A stretch of 6,458 bases of DNA from Methanocellales archaeon (GTDB taxonomy: Archaea; Halobacteriota; UBA148; JAJOKI01). This document shows positions 5,168-6,458 of the stretch, in pieces. Position numbers and translations under genes: made by a program. The DNA lies in assembly GCA_021129915.1 (NCBI GenBank), contig JAJOKI010000100.1, forward strand, positions 1 to 6,458, in the 5' to 3' direction. Below the pieces are notes generated by a model. The model worked only from the letters and a program-made list of their open reading frames with translations, made no database searches and had not been told where the DNA came from. Numbering within the stretch: the first letter of the stretch is position 1; the number at the start of each line of letters is the position of its first letter.

Positions 5168-6458
5168 ATTCCTTGACCCTCTTCAAAATCTCTCCCAGGA
5201 TAACGGTATCTGGCATGCTGTTCCCGGGTGGGTCCACAATTTTTTTCATCTTTATCGGAATGTTGTCCATTCGATATGCAGTTCCATCGCATTCGACTCC
5301 AACGATGGCAGGGGGAATTACCACATCGGATATTTGCATGGATTGTTGATTATGGGGTTCGATGTTTATGAGCGGTATCTTTGCCAGATGGGATAGGGCT
5401 CTATTCGAGAACGAGGTTCCGGGGTTGGCGGCAATATTGAGCATCGCATCAACCTCGCCCCGATATAACACATCCATGGCAGTCGTTTCGCCTGGGTGGT
5501 ATCTGGGATATCCGCGTGAAAAGTCCACTGCAAATGGATATCCTGTCTCGGCGCATATCGTGACGTTTGCCCCTGCGACATTGTAATGTCCTCTCATCGG
5601 CATTAAAACGGTCTTGATGCCGATATATTTGTTGAATTCGTGTATGAATTTTATGGCAACATCGATATTCCTATCCTTCCCCATCTGTTGGGTCAATCCC
5701 ATTCCAAAGAACAGTACCGCCCACTGATGCTGTCCCATTGCCTCTATCGTTTCCCGTATCGCATCTGCTGGAATACCAGCTACAGTCCCGTGTGTAACAT
5801 CATATGAATTGATGATTTCACGGAACGTGTGCACCAACATATGATCCGACCCGGGCGCTATCTGAATGTGCAGGTCCGCGAGTTTCGCCGTATCCGTCCG
5901 CCTGGGGTCGACGACTATGACGGTCCTGCTTCTTCGTCCCCTCTGCCTGAACAAGCCCCTTGGGAATACCGAATACCTGCTCATATGTCTTGGATGTGCG
6001 TGCATTGGATTGCAGCCCCAATATATGATCAAGTCGGCGCGATTCATCACCTCTCCCAACGTGCAGCTGGGTGCACCCTGGTCTTGAATTGCCAAAAGCG
6101 ATGGTCCATGACATAGCGTTGCAGTGCAGTCGATGATTCCGCCGCACGCCTCTGCGAGCTCACATCCAATCTGGATTGCCTCGGCGCATGTCGAACTCCA
6201 CCCATATAAGAGAGGGCGCTCCGCATTTGCAAGTATGTGTGCACTTTTATCGAACGCCTCATCTAAGGTGACTGGCTCCAGTTTTCCATCCCTTCGTATA
6301 TATGGCGTTTCGAATCGCCCTTTCTGGGCATGTGCGAATTTTTGGTGCCCTATCCTGCACAGATTTCTCGTCCCGATGATTTTGTCGTCATCGATTATGA
6401 CCACGCCATCATCACACAGGCATCCGCAGAAAGGGCATGGTACATTTTTAATTTCGCG
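5160..6458 (-). CDS. fwdB: Formylmethanofuran dehydrogenase subunit B (molybdopterin catalytic subunit), 5' end outside window
   Basis: FwdB is the tungsten- or molybdenum-pterin subunit that reduces CO2 to formate, or oxidises formate in reverse. The visible 432 codons begin REIKNVPCPFCGCLCDDG, so the frame is open to the window edge. Since the family is about 432-435 residues, only a few codons are missing; the GTG at 6404 is an internal valine, not the start. The N-terminal [4Fe-4S] ligands are C8, C11, C15 and C34 (in RNLCRIGH). The metal-binding residue is C116 in TATLCHGPS, followed by the conserved histidine. This position is selenocysteine in some homologues, but here it is an ordinary cysteine codon with no in-frame TGA. 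Other family stretches are WGCNPMHAHPRHMSRY (147-162), VVDPRRTDTAKLAD, LMPMRGHYNVAGAN, and VIPPAIVGVECDGTAYRMDN. An additional cysteine, C13, replaces the usual threonine within the cluster motif. The molybdopterin-dinucleotide-binding subunit FwdD is normally separate and is not in this window. The end overlaps fwdG by 8 bases. Confidence 0.97.
   Translation of the reverse strand, partial: REIKNVPCPFCGCLCDDGVVIIDDDKIIGTRNLCRIGHQKFAHAQKGRFETPYIRRDGKLEPVTLDEAFDKSAHILANAERPLLYGWSSTCAEAIQIGCELAEACGGIIDCTATLCHGPSLLAIQDQGAPSCTLGEVMNRADLIIYWGCNPMHAHPRHMSRYSVFPRGLFRQRGRRSRTVIVVDPRRTDTAKLADLHIQIAPGSDHMLVHTFREIINSYDVTHGTVAGIPADAIRETIEAMGQHQWAVLFFGMGLTQQMGKDRNIDVAIKFIHEFNKYIGIKTVLMPMRGHYNVAGANVTICAETGYPFAVDFSRGYPRYHPGETTAMDVLYRGEVDAMLNIAANPGTSFSNRALSHLAKIPLINIEPHNQQSMQISDVVIPPAIVGVECDGTAYRMDNIPIKMKKIVDPPGNSMPDTVILGEILKRVKEYV

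Noticed and set aside
6108..6119. Possible selenocysteine at the FwdB metal ligand
   Set aside because: The residue at this position is encoded by a cysteine codon, and there is no in-frame TGA, so this is the cysteine form.
1..6458. Promoter, terminator, CRISPR, RNA gene or mobile element
   Set aside because: The window is coding almost from end to end, with gaps of at most 6 bases, and I saw no repeat array, transposase or structured RNA.

Overview
The window is one tightly packed stretch of genes, all on the minus strand, from an anaerobic archaeon that uses tetrahydromethanopterin (H4MPT) and methanofuran. Every gene except one belongs to the first three steps of the archaeal C1 branch: CO2 to formyl-methanofuran, formyl-H4MPT and methenyl-H4MPT. 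The same steps run in reverse during methane, alkane or acetate oxidation. The lineage could be a methanogen, an ANME archaeon, an Archaeoglobus-like organism or an alkane oxidiser. The Shine-Dalgarno-led starts and frequent ATA, AGA and AGG codons also fit archaea. I cannot name a genus from the sequence alone.

Layout in transcription order, from high to low coordinates: fwdB (molybdopterin catalytic subunit; its first few codons lie beyond base 6458), fwdG (two-cluster ferredoxin), fwdA (binuclear-metal amidohydrolase subunit), fwdC (beta-helix subunit), a 204-residue protein resembling the epsilon subunit (CdhB) of the CO dehydrogenase/acetyl-CoA synthase complex (ACDS), ftr (formyltransferase), and mch (cyclohydrolase; its last roughly 70 codons lie beyond base 1). 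mch has no complete open frame because it runs off the window edge, but it translates cleanly from an ATG at 758 to base 1.

There is no intergenic space. Neighbouring genes overlap by 4 to 10 bases or are separated by 2 to 6 bases, and most internal starts have a good Shine-Dalgarno sequence inside the preceding gene. This points to one polycistronic message with translational coupling. No promoter, terminator, RNA gene, repeat or mobile element is visible, so the operon extends beyond both ends. fwdD, which the complex normally needs, is not in the window and is expected upstream of fwdB or elsewhere.

The gene order follows the pathway order: Fwd for step 1, Ftr for step 2, Mch for step 3. 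The most notable feature is the CdhB-like gene between step 1 and step 2. It is a homologue of a subunit from the other (carbonyl) branch of the Wood-Ljungdahl pathway, and its role here is unknown.
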